Assembly (NCBI RefSeq): GCF_002287505.1
Contig: NZ_CP019688.1
Coordinates: 434,001-498,000 of the forward strand
DNA length: 64,000 bases
Source: Corynebacterium glaucum
Lineage (GTDB): Bacteria; Actinomycetota; Actinomycetes; Mycobacteriales; Mycobacteriaceae
Direction of reading: 5' to 3'
The notes below the pieces were generated by a model. The model was not told the DNA's origin, searched no databases, and saw only the letters and a list, made by a program, of their open reading frames with translations. Below are positions 8,552 to 20,638 of the stretch, in pieces. The first letter of the stretch is position 1. Each line of letters opens with the position of its first letter. The translations under genes and the position numbers were made by a program.

Positions 8552-8851
8552 ATGGCTAACGTCAACATCCGCCCGCTCGACGACAAGGTGCTCGTGCAGA
8601 TCGCCGAAGCTGAAACCACCACTGCTTCCGGCCTGGTCATCCCGGACTCCGCTGCGGAGAAGCCGCAGGAGGCCGTGGTTATCGCTGTCGGCCCGGGCCG
8701 CCACGACGAGGACGGCGAGCGCATCCCGATGGACGTCAAGGAAGGCGACACTGTCATCTTCGCGAAGTACGGCGGCACCGAGCTGAAGTACAACGGCGAG
8801 GAGTACCTTCTGCTGTCTGCTCGCGATCTGCTGGCAGTCATCGAGAAGTAG
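8552..8851 (+). CDS. groES: Co-chaperonin GroES
   Basis: A 99-residue 10-kDa chaperonin that caps GroEL. Visible hallmarks: [11 protein letters not shown] at the N-terminus, the mobile loop [16 protein letters not shown], and the GEEYLLLS C-terminal strand. ACGAAAGG upstream serves as ribosome-binding site. Heads the CIRCE-controlled operon; groEL follows after 34 bp. Confidence 0.98.
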   Translation: MANVNIRPLDDKVLVQIAEAETTTASGLVIPDSAAEKPQEAVVIAVGPGRHDEDGERIPMDVKEGDTVIFAKYGGTELKYNGEEYLLLSARDLLAVIEK

Positions 8852-8864
8852 TACCGAGAAGTAG

Positions 8865-10496
<1,632 letters not shown>

Positions 10497-10518
10497 TTTC
10501 GCTGCAATACCGACGCGC

Positions 10519-10552
10519 AAGGCCCCGCCCCAGGATCCTGGGGCGGGGCCTT
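10519..10552 (+). terminator. Perfect 34-bp palindrome after groEL
   Basis: AAGGCCCCGCCCC followed by AGGATCCT and the exact reverse complement forms an uninterrupted hairpin 22 bp after the groEL stop. There is no U-run, but the stem is very stable and the convergent WhiB-like gene ends 21 bp further on, so it probably terminates both transcripts. A copy of the dispersed 10-mer begins immediately after it (10554). Confidence 0.85.
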
Positions 10553-10572
10553 CGTCGATAAGCGAAAAGCTC

Positions 10573-10884
10573 TTACTTGGCGGAGGCTGCAGCAACCTTG
10601 AGGCCGCCGCGAGCGCCGCGGAGGATGGCGTGGCGCTCGGACTCGCTCATGCCGCCCCAGATGCCGTACGGCTCAGCGACGCGCAGCGCGTGCTCGCGGC
10701 ACTGGGTGAGCACCGGGCACTGGTAGCAGATCGCCTTCGCACGGTTCTCGCGCTGCGTACGCGCGCGGCCACGCTCACCGTCCGGGTGGTAGAACACCTC
10801 GGAGGCTTCGCCGCGGCAAGAGCCGTGCAGCTGCCAATCCCAAAAGTCAGCGTTCGGTCCAGGAAGCAGGTGCGGCAGGGACAT
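10573..10884 (-). CDS. whcB: WhiB-family iron-sulfur regulator (WhcB/WhiB3-like)
   Basis: A 103-residue WhiB-like protein that binds a [4Fe-4S] cluster and acts with the principal sigma factor. The four Cys ligands are C23, C53, C56 and C62, and the GIWGG turn is at residues 74-78, followed by a basic C-terminal helix. Synteny with groESL and sigD matches mycobacterial whiB3 and C. glutamicum whcB, implicated in redox and oxidative-stress control; the symbol rests on that synteny. It is convergent with groEL and has a 417-bp intergenic region upstream. Confidence 0.92.
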   Translation of the reverse strand: MSLPHLLPGPNADFWDWQLHGSCRGEASEVFYHPDGERGRARTQRENRAKAICYQCPVLTQCREHALRVAEPYGIWGGMSESERHAILRGARGGLKVAAASAK

Positions 10885-11301
10885 ATTCAGTGGTGCTCCT
10901 TCGGTGTGCCTCGACGTGGATGCATCCGTTTATCTGGGGATGCCTCGTTGTCGCGTGTTTCTAGCTGTGGCCGGTGCCGAAAAAGCAGTCTGGCGTGTGA
11001 TGGTGAACTGTGGGTGACCTCTCGGTAACGCGAATCTTTATCAATTCGTAATCCTGTTGATAAAGTAGCGCTAACCTGGGATTTTGCTAAAGGTTACGTC
11101 GAGGTGAACTTCTATGGAAGAAAATATGGCCAGCGGAACCGCTCACGTTGTGCCACCATTTCACGATTCAGACGTAGGTTCCGCTTGTGCGGGATTGGTC
11201 TCCGCGTAGTATGACCATTGCGCTGAGATGCGTGTACTGCGTTGAGCTGTTTTGAGGTGCGTTAAATCGCGTTGAGGTGACCGGGGAGCGGAAGGAAAAC
11301 C
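10885..11301. promoter_or_regulatory. Long intergenic region between whcB and sigD
   Basis: A 417-bp region with lower GC than its neighbours, holding the divergent promoters of the WhiB-like gene and sigD. Visible elements: TTGATAAAGTAGCG around 11057, a 31-codon open frame with a possible ribosome-binding site (11114), and GGAAGGAAAACC just before the sigD GTG. No perfect operator palindrome was found. Confidence 0.6.
11114..11209 (+). CDS. Candidate 31-residue upstream ORF before sigD
   Basis: ATG preceded by GAGGTG 8 nt upstream; 31 codons ending in TAG 92 bp before sigD. The peptide is weakly hydrophilic with a PPF turn and one Cys, and no membrane span. It could be a leader peptide or chance. 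Only the ribosome-binding site and spacing support it. Confidence 0.25.
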   Translation: MEENMASGTAHVVPPFHDSDVGSACAGLVSA

Positions 11302-11877
11302 GTGGCTGAACAGGGCAATGACGACGAGCTAAGGGAGCTTGTCCCGCTTGCTGCTGGTGGGGACCAGCGAGCGCTTCGCGACGTACTGCGCATCATCTAC
11401 CCCCAGGTCGTCCGCTACACGCGTGCACGCATCGGCGGGGGCCGGATGCCGACGGCCGAGGATGTCGCGCAGGAGATTTGCCTCGCCGTTGCAACCTCGA
11501 TTCACAAGTACGAAGACCTCGGACGGCCGTTCATGGCGTTCGTGTACGGCATCGCCTTTAACAAAGTTGCCGACGCGCACCGTGCGCTGTTTCGCGACAA
11601 GCTCACGCCCACCGAAGATGTTCCAGACTCGGTTGCGACCGGTGTCACACCAGAAGATTTCGCCTTAGAAGTCGATGGAAGTAATGAAATCCGCGCGTTG
11701 CTCGATCTACTGGGTGATAAGGCGCGCGACATCATCGTTTTGCGAGTGTTCGTGGGCCTCTCCGCGGAAGAAACAGCCGAGGCCGTGGGCTCAACGCCCG
11801 GGGCAGTGAGGGTTGCTCAACACCGCGCGATTGCAAAGTTGCGCAAAGCGCTTGAAGAACAGGACCGAGACTCATGA
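11302..11877 (+). CDS. sigD: ECF sigma factor SigD
   Basis: A 191-residue sigma-70 family ECF factor. The sigma-2 domain contains AEDVAQEICLAV and a conserved FVYGIAFNKVADAHR segment; sigma-4 has the helix-turn-helix LSAEETAEAVGSTPGAVRVAQHR. In C. glutamicum and mycobacteria SigD governs cell-envelope genes (mycomembrane, peptidoglycan modification). Start GTG at 11302 with GGAAGGA upstream. It overlaps its antisigma gene rsdA by 4 bp, the usual coupled layout. Confidence 0.94.
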   Translation: MAEQGNDDELRELVPLAAGGDQRALRDVLRIIYPQVVRYTRARIGGGRMPTAEDVAQEICLAVATSIHKYEDLGRPFMAFVYGIAFNKVADAHRALFRDKLTPTEDVPDSVATGVTPEDFALEVDGSNEIRALLDLLGDKARDIIVLRVFVGLSAEETAEAVGSTPGAVRVAQHRAIAKLRKALEEQDRDS

Positions 11878-12818
11878 CACGTCGCGAAGAGCACCACAGC
11901 GAGGACGCCCAGTCGGCGCCCGTCGCGGCGACCGACGCGTTCCTTGACGCGTTGGCGCGTGGCGAGGACCCCTCGAACAGCAGCGACCCGCTCGCTGCAC
12001 TGCTCCTGGATTTGAAGACCGACATTGATCGCCCGATTGCAGCGGATCACGTGTTCACCCCGGGACGTGCGAGCGGCCCGAGCCAGCCAGCTTCGCTGGA
12101 TGCTGCACGCCAGCGCCGCGAGCAGAGCGGTGTCCGCCCCGGTGGGAAGAAGGCGCGCAAGCACGGAATGAACCCGTGGGCCGCGGGCCTGGTGGGTGCT
12201 GCCGCCGCCTCCACGGTGCTGGCCGGCGCTGGCGCGGCGCTGTACAACGCCACCCCGGATTCGGCATTGTGGGGTCCGGCGACCACCGTCTTCGGTGAGC
12301 GTGCCGCCGCCGTGGAGTTGGCGACCACGCTGAAGCAGCTCGAGGTTGCGAAGCAAGAGGGCGACGAAGACCACGCCAATGAGCTCCTGCGCCAGGCCCG
12401 CGAGTTGGTCGAGACGATGAAGGCGCCGGCTCAGGCGTCCCGCGAGGGCGCAGAAGGGCGAGGGAGCACCTCCACCACCGCGGAGCCGACGCCGAAGACC
12501 ACGACTGTCACGGTCACCGTGACGACCACGCCGGAGGCCCCGGAGCCAGAGCAGTCTCAAGAGCCGACGCAGCAGCCGACTCCGGCGCCGCAACCGCCTG
12601 CAAACTCACCGGCGCCTGCGCAAGGCAACCAGGGCAACCAGCCGGTGAACCCACCGGCCGCGCCTGCACCGGTGCAGCCCCGGCCCGTTGCACCACAGCA
12701 GCCTTCGCCGTCGGCCGCGGCCAGCCAGGCGAACGTGTCGCCAGCGCAGCCATCAGCTGACTCAGGCGATACCGGCGGCGGAAACGGCGGGCCGGGCGGG
12801 AACGACGCGGGTAACTAG
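11874..12818 (+). CDS. rsdA: Anti-sigma-D factor RsdA
   Basis: A 314-residue single-pass protein. Residues 18-55 (ATDAFLDALARGEDP, then LAALLLDLKTDID) form the SigD-binding segment typical of RsdA. A transmembrane helix sits near residues 103-121 (GLVGAAAASTVLAGAGAAL). The extracytoplasmic part has a coiled-coil-like stretch followed by a Pro/Ala/Gln-rich tail that probably spans the wall. In mycobacteria, RsdA releases SigD after regulated proteolysis. The start overlaps the sigD stop. The 3' end is 11 bp from the convergent DUF5319 gene. Confidence 0.9.
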   Translation: MTRREEHHSEDAQSAPVAATDAFLDALARGEDPSNSSDPLAALLLDLKTDIDRPIAADHVFTPGRASGPSQPASLDAARQRREQSGVRPGGKKARKHGMNPWAAGLVGAAAASTVLAGAGAALYNATPDSALWGPATTVFGERAAAVELATTLKQLEVAKQEGDEDHANELLRQARELVETMKAPAQASREGAEGRGSTSTTAEPTPKTTTVTVTVTTTPEAPEPEQSQEPTQQPTPAPQPPANSPAPAQGNQGNQPVNPPAAPAPVQPRPVAPQQPSPSAAASQANVSPAQPSADSGDTGGGNGGPGGNDAGN

Positions 12819-12829
12819 CGGGGGTTTTA

Positions 12830-14846
<2,017 letters not shown>

Positions 14847-14850
14847 GAGG

Positions 14851-16014
14851 ATGAGAGATTACGTAGAGATTGGCATCGGACGCGAGGCTCGCAGGGCTTA
14901 TTCGCTTGACGACGTCGCGTTGGTCCCGGCTCGCCGCACCCGCTCATCCCAGGACGTGGACCTGGAGTGGCATTTCGACGCGTACAGCCTTGAGTCGCCG
15001 ATTCTGTCCCATCCGACGGATGCGCTGGCCAGCCCAGAGTTTGTCATCGAGATGGGCAAGCAAGGCGGGCTCGGCGTCATTGACGCGGAGGGGCTGTGGG
15101 GGCGCCACGCGTCATTCGAGGACGCGGTGCGCGAAGTCGTAGATGCGAATTCGCCCTTGCGGCAGGCGTTCGACCCGCGTGAGCTGGACGAAATGCTGAA
15201 CACCATGCACCAGGCGACTGCAACACTCCAGCGGCTGCATGCGGCAGAGCTTGACCGGGATCTGCTTTCGGAGCGCATTGCCCAGGTGCGCGATTCCGGT
15301 GTCACCGTGGCCGTCCGGGTAAGCCCGCAGAACGCGCGCGAACTCGCTCCGGTTGTGATTGCCGCAGGCGCGGAGATCCTGTTCATCCAGGGCACTTTGA
15401 TCTCCGCCGAGCATGTGCAGCAGGGTGGCGAACCGCTGAATCTGAAGGAGTTTGTCGGCTCGCTTGACGTCCCGGTGGTGGCTGGTGGGGTGTTCGACTA
15501 CTCCACTGCGACGCACCTGATGCGCTCTGGCGTGGCTGGCGTCATCGTTGGTTCGGGCGACACCCATCACTCGCAGGCGGTGCGCGTGCCGCTGGCGACC
15601 GCGATCGCGGATGTGGCTGCCGCGCGCCGCGACTACTTGGATGAGACCGAGGGTCGCTACGTGCACCTCATCGCAGACGCGGACGTCAACAACGCGAACG
15701 GCATCGCGGTGGCGCTGGCGTGCGGTGCCGATGCCGTGATGACCGGCCGGGCGTTCTCCTACGCCTCCGAAGCTGCAGCGGGCGGGCTCTACTGGGAGGC
15801 GCAGGCGGCGCACCCACGCAACCCGCGTGGCAGCGTGCAAGACGTGGCATTCGGACCGAGGCAGCCGCTTGAGGTGGTGCTGCACGGGCCGTCGTCGAAT
15901 CCGCACGGCGCGCTCAACCTGATTGGCGGTCTGCGCCGCGTAATGGCGAAGTGCGGTTACACCACGGTGAAGGACTTCCACAAGGTCCCGCTCACCGTCA
16001 GACCGACCTACTAA
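14851..16014 (+). CDS. guaB3: GuaB3-family IMP dehydrogenase paralogue without catalytic Cys
   Basis: A 387-residue TIM-barrel protein of the actinobacterial GuaB3 family (Rv3410c type). It lacks CBS domains. Where IMPDH has GPGSICTTR this protein has VGSGDTHHSQ, so the thioimidate-forming Cys is missing and IMP oxidation by the standard mechanism is not expected. The phosphate-binding glycines near GADAVMTGRAF are kept. It starts 4 bp after guaB, on an AAGAGG ribosome-binding site, so the two are co-expressed. The family's true reaction is unclear. Confidence 0.92.
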   Translation: MRDYVEIGIGREARRAYSLDDVALVPARRTRSSQDVDLEWHFDAYSLESPILSHPTDALASPEFVIEMGKQGGLGVIDAEGLWGRHASFEDAVREVVDANSPLRQAFDPRELDEMLNTMHQATATLQRLHAAELDRDLLSERIAQVRDSGVTVAVRVSPQNARELAPVVIAAGAEILFIQGTLISAEHVQQGGEPLNLKEFVGSLDVPVVAGGVFDYSTATHLMRSGVAGVIVGSGDTHHSQAVRVPLATAIADVAAARRDYLDETEGRYVHLIADADVNNANGIAVALACGADAVMTGRAFSYASEAAAGGLYWEAQAAHPRNPRGSVQDVAFGPRQPLEVVLHGPSSNPHGALNLIGGLRRVMAKCGYTTVKDFHKVPLTVRPTY

Positions 16015-16067
16015 TTTTTTGTAGACGTGTCCTGAACTTCGGGCGGGAGTTCATTACGATCGCCCTC

Positions 16068-17384
16068 ATGTCGAATCGAGTTACTGTACTGCGCGGCGCA
16101 CCGGACGGGGCGCCGTCGCACGAGGTCGATGTCAATGACATCTTCTTTTCCGTCACCGACGCGAAGGGTGTGATCACCCACGTCAACGACGTGTTCATGC
16201 GCCACGCTCAATACTCGGCGGATGAGCTGATTGGCCAGCCACACAACCTGATCCGCAATGCGGAGATGCCGGCGGGCGCGTTCAAACTGATGTGGGACAC
16301 CATTGAGGCGGGCCGCCCGTTCGCGGCGTACGTGCGCAACCAGGCCAAAAACGGCTCCGCCTACGACGTGTTCGCCACCGTAACCCCGCTTGCGGACGGC
16401 AGCTACCTTTCCGTGCGCACCCGCCCGATGACACAGCTCTTCAACGCCGCGGGCGATGTCTACCAAGAGGCTAACGAGGTAGAGCACACCGACGAAGCTC
16501 AGGCGCTTAACCGGCGCGAGCGTGCGGAGCGCGGCGTGGGCAAGCTCGCTGAACTCATCCCGGACTACGACGCTTTCATCCGCGACGCGCTGCCCGCCGA
16601 AGTGATCGCCCGCGAGGAAGCCGGTTTCCGCTTGCCGGAGGGCGAGGGCGAAACCTACGAGGCTGCCGCCGCGCTGTACCGCGAACTCGACGAGTTCATG
16701 GCCGCGCTCACCGCCATCAACGATGCCGTCGAGGGACTGCGCACCGCGAACGCCACCCTCATCGAGGAAAGCACGGTGACCGACACCGTGCGCGCGGAGA
16801 TGGAGAAGATCGACGCCGACGAGACCACCCGCACGCTGCTGCTCGCGCCGCTGCAGGTGTGGTCGACCATGCGCGGCGTGCTCGATCAGAACGCGCAGCA
16901 GCTCGCAGCAATCGCCGACGAGCTCTACGTGAGAACCTCGAACGCGCGCATGGCCATCGCACTCGCGCGCCTCCACACGGCGCAGACCGCGGAGTTCGCC
17001 ACCGAAACCGTTTCCAATGCCGCAGAGGGCGACGCCGCTGCATCGATGCGCTTGCTTGTCGACGCCCTGGAGACCGACGTCCGCGGCATGGACGACGCCG
17101 TGTTCGCCCACACCTCCCTGCACGGCCGTGTGGAGATGAAAGTGAACTCGATCGCCGAGCTGACGAAACTACCCCTCGACATGCTGGGTAGCTGGAGTGA
17201 GACCACTGCCGCCTCCAGCATGAGCTCGGAGATCGCACCCTTGGCCGCGAAAATCGATGAGGCCATGCGGGCTGCCGAGGCGTCGGTGGAGGAACTACAG
17301 CGGGCCGTCGATAAGCTTGCGAAAGCCCCCTCTGCCGAGGGTGTGCACGCGGCGCTTGCGCGGCTGGACGCTGCCGTCGCCTAG
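16068..17384 (+). CDS. Aer-type PAS sensor protein without an output domain
   Basis: A 438-residue protein. Residues about 22-118 are a PAS domain of the aerotaxis-receptor (Aer) kind: IFFSVTDAKGVITHVNDVF, YSADELIGQPHNLIRNAEMP, FKLMWDTIEAGRPFAAYVRN and NGSAYDVFATVTPL. This closely parallels the FAD-binding Aer PAS. The remaining 320 residues are predicted helical and coiled-coil-like, with no membrane span, kinase, GGDEF or recognisable chemoreceptor hairpin. Start ATG 16068 lies 7 nt after TACGAT, so it probably has its own leaderless promoter inside the gua cluster. Corynebacteria are non-motile, so an aerotaxis role is unlikely. Confidence 0.85.
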   Translation: MSNRVTVLRGAPDGAPSHEVDVNDIFFSVTDAKGVITHVNDVFMRHAQYSADELIGQPHNLIRNAEMPAGAFKLMWDTIEAGRPFAAYVRNQAKNGSAYDVFATVTPLADGSYLSVRTRPMTQLFNAAGDVYQEANEVEHTDEAQALNRRERAERGVGKLAELIPDYDAFIRDALPAEVIAREEAGFRLPEGEGETYEAAAALYRELDEFMAALTAINDAVEGLRTANATLIEESTVTDTVRAEMEKIDADETTRTLLLAPLQVWSTMRGVLDQNAQQLAAIADELYVRTSNARMAIALARLHTAQTAEFATETVSNAAEGDAAASMRLLVDALETDVRGMDDAVFAHTSLHGRVEMKVNSIAELTKLPLDMLGSWSETTAASSMSSEIAPLAAKIDEAMRAAEASVEELQRAVDKLAKAPSAEGVHAALARLDAAVA

Positions 17385-17417
17385 GCGTCGATGGGCAATC
17401 GGCTACTATTTGTAGCC

Positions 17418-18971
17418 GTGAAACCTGTACTTGTCCTGGATTTCGGTGCCCAATACGCGCAGCTCATCGCGCGGCGCGTGCGTGAAGCGAACGTCTACTC
17501 GGAGGCCGTGCCGTCGACGATAACGGCCGACGAGCTCAAAGCGAAGGATCCGGCTGCGCTGGTGCTTTCCGGCGGGCCGTCGAGCGTGTATGAGGACGGT
17601 GCGCCGCAGCTTGACCCGGCAATCTTCGACCTCGGTCTGCCGATCTTCGGCATTTGCTACGGCTTCCAGGCCATGACGCGCGCGCTCGGCGGCACGGTTG
17701 AAAAGACCGGTGCGCGAGAGTACGGTAGGACACAGATGCTTGTCGACGGAGGCGTTCTCCACGCCGGCCTCCCCGAGACCCACCCAGTGTGGATGTCGCA
17801 CGGCGACTCCGTGACTGCTGCGCCGGAGGGCTTCGACGTGACCGCGTCGACCCCGGGCGCGCCGGTGGCGGCGTTCGAGGATGCTTCGCGCCGCTTTGCC
17901 GGCGTGCAGTACCACCCCGAGGTGATGCACTCGCCGCACGGGCAGCAGGTGCTGACGCGGTTCTTGACGGAGATTGCAGGCCTGGAGCAGAACTGGACCG
18001 CGTCGAACATCGCGGAGCAGCTGATCGAGGACGTGCGCGAGCAGGTCGGCGAAGGCCACGCGATCTGCGGTCTGTCCGGCGGCGTGGATTCTGCGGTGGC
18101 GGCGGCGCTTGTGCAGCGCGCGATCGGTGACCGGTTGACGTGCGTGTTTGTTGACCACGGGTTGCTGCGCCAAGGTGAGCGCGAGCAGGTGGAGACTGAC
18201 TTCGTGGCCGCAACGGGCGCGAAGCTGGTCACTGTGGATGAGCGTGAGGCGTTCTTGTCCAAGCTGGCCGGCGTGACCGAGCCGGAAGCGAAGCGCAAGG
18301 CGATCGGCGCGGAGTTCATCCGCTCCTTCGAGCGCGCGGTTGCCGGGATCCTCGCGGAGTCCGGCGATGCAGGGCAGACCGTCGACTTCCTGGTGCAGGG
18401 CACGCTGTATCCGGACGTAGTGGAGTCCGGCGGCGGCACCGGCACGGCGAACATCAAGAGCCACCACAACGTCGGCGGTCTGCCGGACGACGTGGAATTC
18501 AAACTGGTCGAGCCGCTGCGGTTGCTGTTCAAGGACGAGGTGCGTGCCGTTGGCCGTGAGCTGGGGCTTCCCGAGGTGATAGTGAACCGCCAGCCGTTCC
18601 CGGGTCCGGGGCTGGGCATCCGCATCATCGGCGAGGTCACCGAGGAGCGCCTGGAGACGTTGCGCGCCGCCGACGCCATCGCGCGCGAGGAGCTCACCCG
18701 CGCCGGATTGGACGAGCAGATTTGGCAGTGCCCGGTGGTGCTGCTTGCCGACGTCCGCTCCGTCGGCGTCCAGGGCGACGGCCGCACCTACGGTCACCCG
18801 GTCGTGCTGCGGCCCGTGGCGTCTGAAGACGCGATGACCGCGGACTGGGTTCGCGTGCCGTACGAGGTGCTGGAGACGATTTCGACCCGCATCACCAACG
18901 AGGTGGCGGACGTGAACCGCGTGGTGCTCGACGTGACGTCGAAGCCGCCGGGGACTATCGAATGGGAGTAA
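17418..18971 (+). CDS. guaA: GMP synthase (glutamine-hydrolysing)
   Basis: Converts XMP to GMP using glutamine. A 517-residue protein: class-I amidotransferase domain with Cys80 in FGICYGF and a YHPEV His, then the ATP-pyrophosphatase P-loop [12 protein letters not shown], and the C-terminal dimerisation domain ending [12 protein letters not shown] 17418 is chosen because TACTAT lies 8 nt upstream; an in-frame ATG at 17391 is less likely. It completes the guaB-guaB3-guaA group. Confidence 0.96.
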   Translation: MKPVLVLDFGAQYAQLIARRVREANVYSEAVPSTITADELKAKDPAALVLSGGPSSVYEDGAPQLDPAIFDLGLPIFGICYGFQAMTRALGGTVEKTGAREYGRTQMLVDGGVLHAGLPETHPVWMSHGDSVTAAPEGFDVTASTPGAPVAAFEDASRRFAGVQYHPEVMHSPHGQQVLTRFLTEIAGLEQNWTASNIAEQLIEDVREQVGEGHAICGLSGGVDSAVAAALVQRAIGDRLTCVFVDHGLLRQGEREQVETDFVAATGAKLVTVDEREAFLSKLAGVTEPEAKRKAIGAEFIRSFERAVAGILAESGDAGQTVDFLVQGTLYPDVVESGGGTGTANIKSHHNVGGLPDDVEFKLVEPLRLLFKDEVRAVGRELGLPEVIVNRQPFPGPGLGIRIIGEVTEERLETLRAADAIAREELTRAGLDEQIWQCPVVLLADVRSVGVQGDGRTYGHPVVLRPVASEDAMTADWVRVPYEVLETISTRITNEVADVNRVVLDVTSKPPGTIEWE

Positions 18972-18975
18972 CCGG

Positions 18976-19036
18976 GCAACCTCGCCCGGCCTGACCTCGC
19001 CCGGCCTGACCTCGTCCGGCCTGACCTCGCCCGATG
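18976..19036 (+). repeat. 15-bp tandem repeat between convergent genes
   Basis: About four copies of the unit CTCGCCCGGCCTGAC follow the guaA stop, one with a single change (CTCGTCCGG). It fills most of the 100-bp space before the convergent PspC-protein gene. CCGGGC/GCCCGG stretches could pair and assist termination. Confidence 0.85.
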
Positions 19037-19071
19037 CGCCTCCGCCTCTCCGGCCCGTCTCTTCGGCCCGT

Positions 19072-20505
19072 TTATTCCTCGCGCACCACGACGGAGCCGA
19101 TGAACTGGCGGGCATCGATGACGAGTGCTTCGCCCTCGGCGTCTTCGTTGATCCGCTCAATCGGATTCGGGCAATCTGTCGTGCCGATGCCTACGTCGCA
19201 TTTGACGTACACCGGAACATTGTCGGGGAGCACGATGTTCATCGTGCCCACATAGTTCCCGACCTCAAGCACGCTCTCCGTGTCGAGCGGCTCCATACTC
19301 GTTAGGTCGAGGGTTGTTTCGCCAACAATGCGCCGGATCGGGGGCAGCATTTCCAGTTCATCGACCTTAACTTCGATGTCGCCGACACCTTGGGCGTCTT
19401 CATCGAAGTTGTAGTAGCGAACGCTGTCACCCACTGCGATCAGCGTCGCAGTGAACAGCGCCAGGGCGATCGATACCGGAATCCAGAATCGGAACGGTCG
19501 GTTTCGACGCTTGCGCTCCCGCATTTTAGTCTTCTTCTGTTTGCCGGACTGTTGTTGCGGTTCGAGATCCGGCAGGTGCCACAGCTCCGGAACGGTGCCT
19601 AGCGGGTCCCAGGCTGGGGGAGTGGTGCGCCCGGCTGCAGGGTGCGGGTATCCCTCGGGTGGGCTGAGGTGCGACGTGTCCACATTTGGGGAACTGGCAG
19701 ATGTGTGCGACAGTTCAGCTGTTTCTTCCATGGGGAAGGCGTTTGGAGGCCGGGTACTGGACGGCCTGTTGTTGGAGCTGGTTACGGGCGGGGCCGACCC
19801 ACTGATTGCGCCGGATCCCGGTCGCCAAATGGTCGAACCGCCTGCAGCGGGTGGCAAGATGGCTGTCATCTGGTCGGGAGCGGGACCCGCGCCGGTTGTC
19901 ACATCCGCGACCGTGGCTGCGCCTGGGCGAGCGGCCGTAATTTGGGATTGCGCTAGGACACCGTACGGCGCTTGCGGCAGCCGCGAGTGTAGGCCCCACC
20001 ACCCCAGCAAACCCAAGGTCAAGGTGGTAAACGTGCCGGCGAGACCGTATTCGCCGACTCCGCCGGCGGTCAGGATGAAGAAGAATAGGACAATCGCAAG
20101 CGCCCACCCGGTTTCCTTCTCCTTCTTGCCTACCTCGTCGAGCTGGTCTTTCGGCGTAATCACGGCCTCCCACGGCGTGAGCGTCATGCCGAAGCGCGGC
20201 ATGTTGATCCAGCACAGAAAGTACAGCAGCAGGCCACCGCCAAAGACGAAACTCAGCGCGACAAACGCGACACGAACCACTACCGGGTCGATCTGGTAGC
20301 GCACCCCAATGCCTTCGCAGACACCGGCAAGCACTGCCTTGCCCCCCTGCTTCTCTGGGATGCGGGGCGGGCGGTTTGCCCACATGTCGGAGAACGTGCG
20401 CCGGACGGCGGACGAAGCGCTCTCGACTGCGGATCCAGCGAATCCAGCGGATCCAGCGGAGCCGGTGGAGCCGGTGGAGCCATTCGCGTCATGTGTGGTT
20501 TCCAT
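19072..20505 (-). CDS. PspC-domain membrane protein with LiaF-like C-terminal domain
   Basis: A 477-residue protein. The N-terminus has a short Gly/Ser/Thr/Ala repeat, then a PspC domain (GGKAVLAGVCEGIGVRYQIDPVVVRVAF) with its paired helices. Two further membrane helices, a long Pro/Ser/Thr-rich cytoplasmic linker, a basic KKTKMRERKRRNRP stretch and a last helix follow. The extracytoplasmic C-terminus resembles the LiaF/DUF2154-like domain (MNIVLPDNVPVYVKCDVGIG). The ATG at 20505 is preferred; longer frames run into the divergent promoter. In this family such proteins modulate the neighbouring kinase in response to envelope stress (inference). Confidence 0.85.
   Translation of the reverse strand: METTHDANGSTGSTGSAGSAGFAGSAVESASSAVRRTFSDMWANRPPRIPEKQGGKAVLAGVCEGIGVRYQIDPVVVRVAFVALSFVFGGGLLLYFLCWINMPRFGMTLTPWEAVITPKDQLDEVGKKEKETGWALAIVLFFFILTAGGVGEYGLAGTFTTLTLGLLGWWGLHSRLPQAPYGVLAQSQITAARPGAATVADVTTGAGPAPDQMTAILPPAAGGSTIWRPGSGAISGSAPPVTSSNNRPSSTRPPNAFPMEETAELSHTSASSPNVDTSHLSPPEGYPHPAAGRTTPPAWDPLGTVPELWHLPDLEPQQQSGKQKKTKMRERKRRNRPFRFWIPVSIALALFTATLIAVGDSVRYYNFDEDAQGVGDIEVKVDELEMLPPIRRIVGETTLDLTSMEPLDTESVLEVGNYVGTMNIVLPDNVPVYVKCDVGIGTTDCPNPIERINEDAEGEALVIDARQFIGSVVVREE
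20425..20490 (-). repeat. GGATCCAGC/GGAGCCGGT tandem repeat
   Basis: 9-bp units GGATCCAGC and GGAGCCGGT in tandem encode the Gly-Ser-Thr/Ala run at the N-terminus of the PspC-LiaF-like protein. In-frame length change is possible. Confidence 0.6.
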
Positions 20506-20535
20506 GCCCAAATTGTCGCCCGCCGCGCAGGCGAG

Positions 20536-20557
20536 GGGTATCAGGATCGCCCCTGAA
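20536..20557 (-). promoter_or_regulatory. Operator-like arm in the promoter of the PspC membrane protein gene
   Basis: On the minus strand this reads TTCAGGGG-N7-TGATACCC, 31-52 bp before the ATG at 20505. The same pattern occurs in reverse at 20585-20606 before the divergent kinase gene. Together they make a 19/26-matched inverted repeat with a 27-bp spacer. Candidates are binding sites for the downstream response regulator, or matching promoter elements. Confidence 0.6.
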
Positions 20558-20584
20558 ATCTGCCGCGCATGCATCGCAAAAAAG

Positions 20585-20606
20585 TTCAGGGTTGTTCCCG
20601 ATACCC
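20585..20606 (+). promoter_or_regulatory. Operator-like arm in the promoter of the kinase gene
   Basis: TTCAGGG-N8-CGATACCC, 33-54 bp before the ATG at 20639, mirroring the 20536-20557 arm. The conserved TTCAGGG and GATACCC blocks are 8 bp apart. Confidence 0.6.
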
Positions 20607-20638
20607 TAGGCGCCGCGCACCGTGGGAACATGAAAGTT

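Noticed and set aside
16169..16185. GlxR site (TGTGA-N6-TCACA)
   Set aside because: GTGTGATCACCC has the wrong spacing and lies within a coding region; no convincing GlxR sites were seen elsewhere in the window.
17406..19160. A 584-residue minus-strand frame opposite guaA
   Set aside because: Overlaps a certain gene; composition is typical of an antisense shadow, and its start lies within the tandem repeat and the convergent gene.
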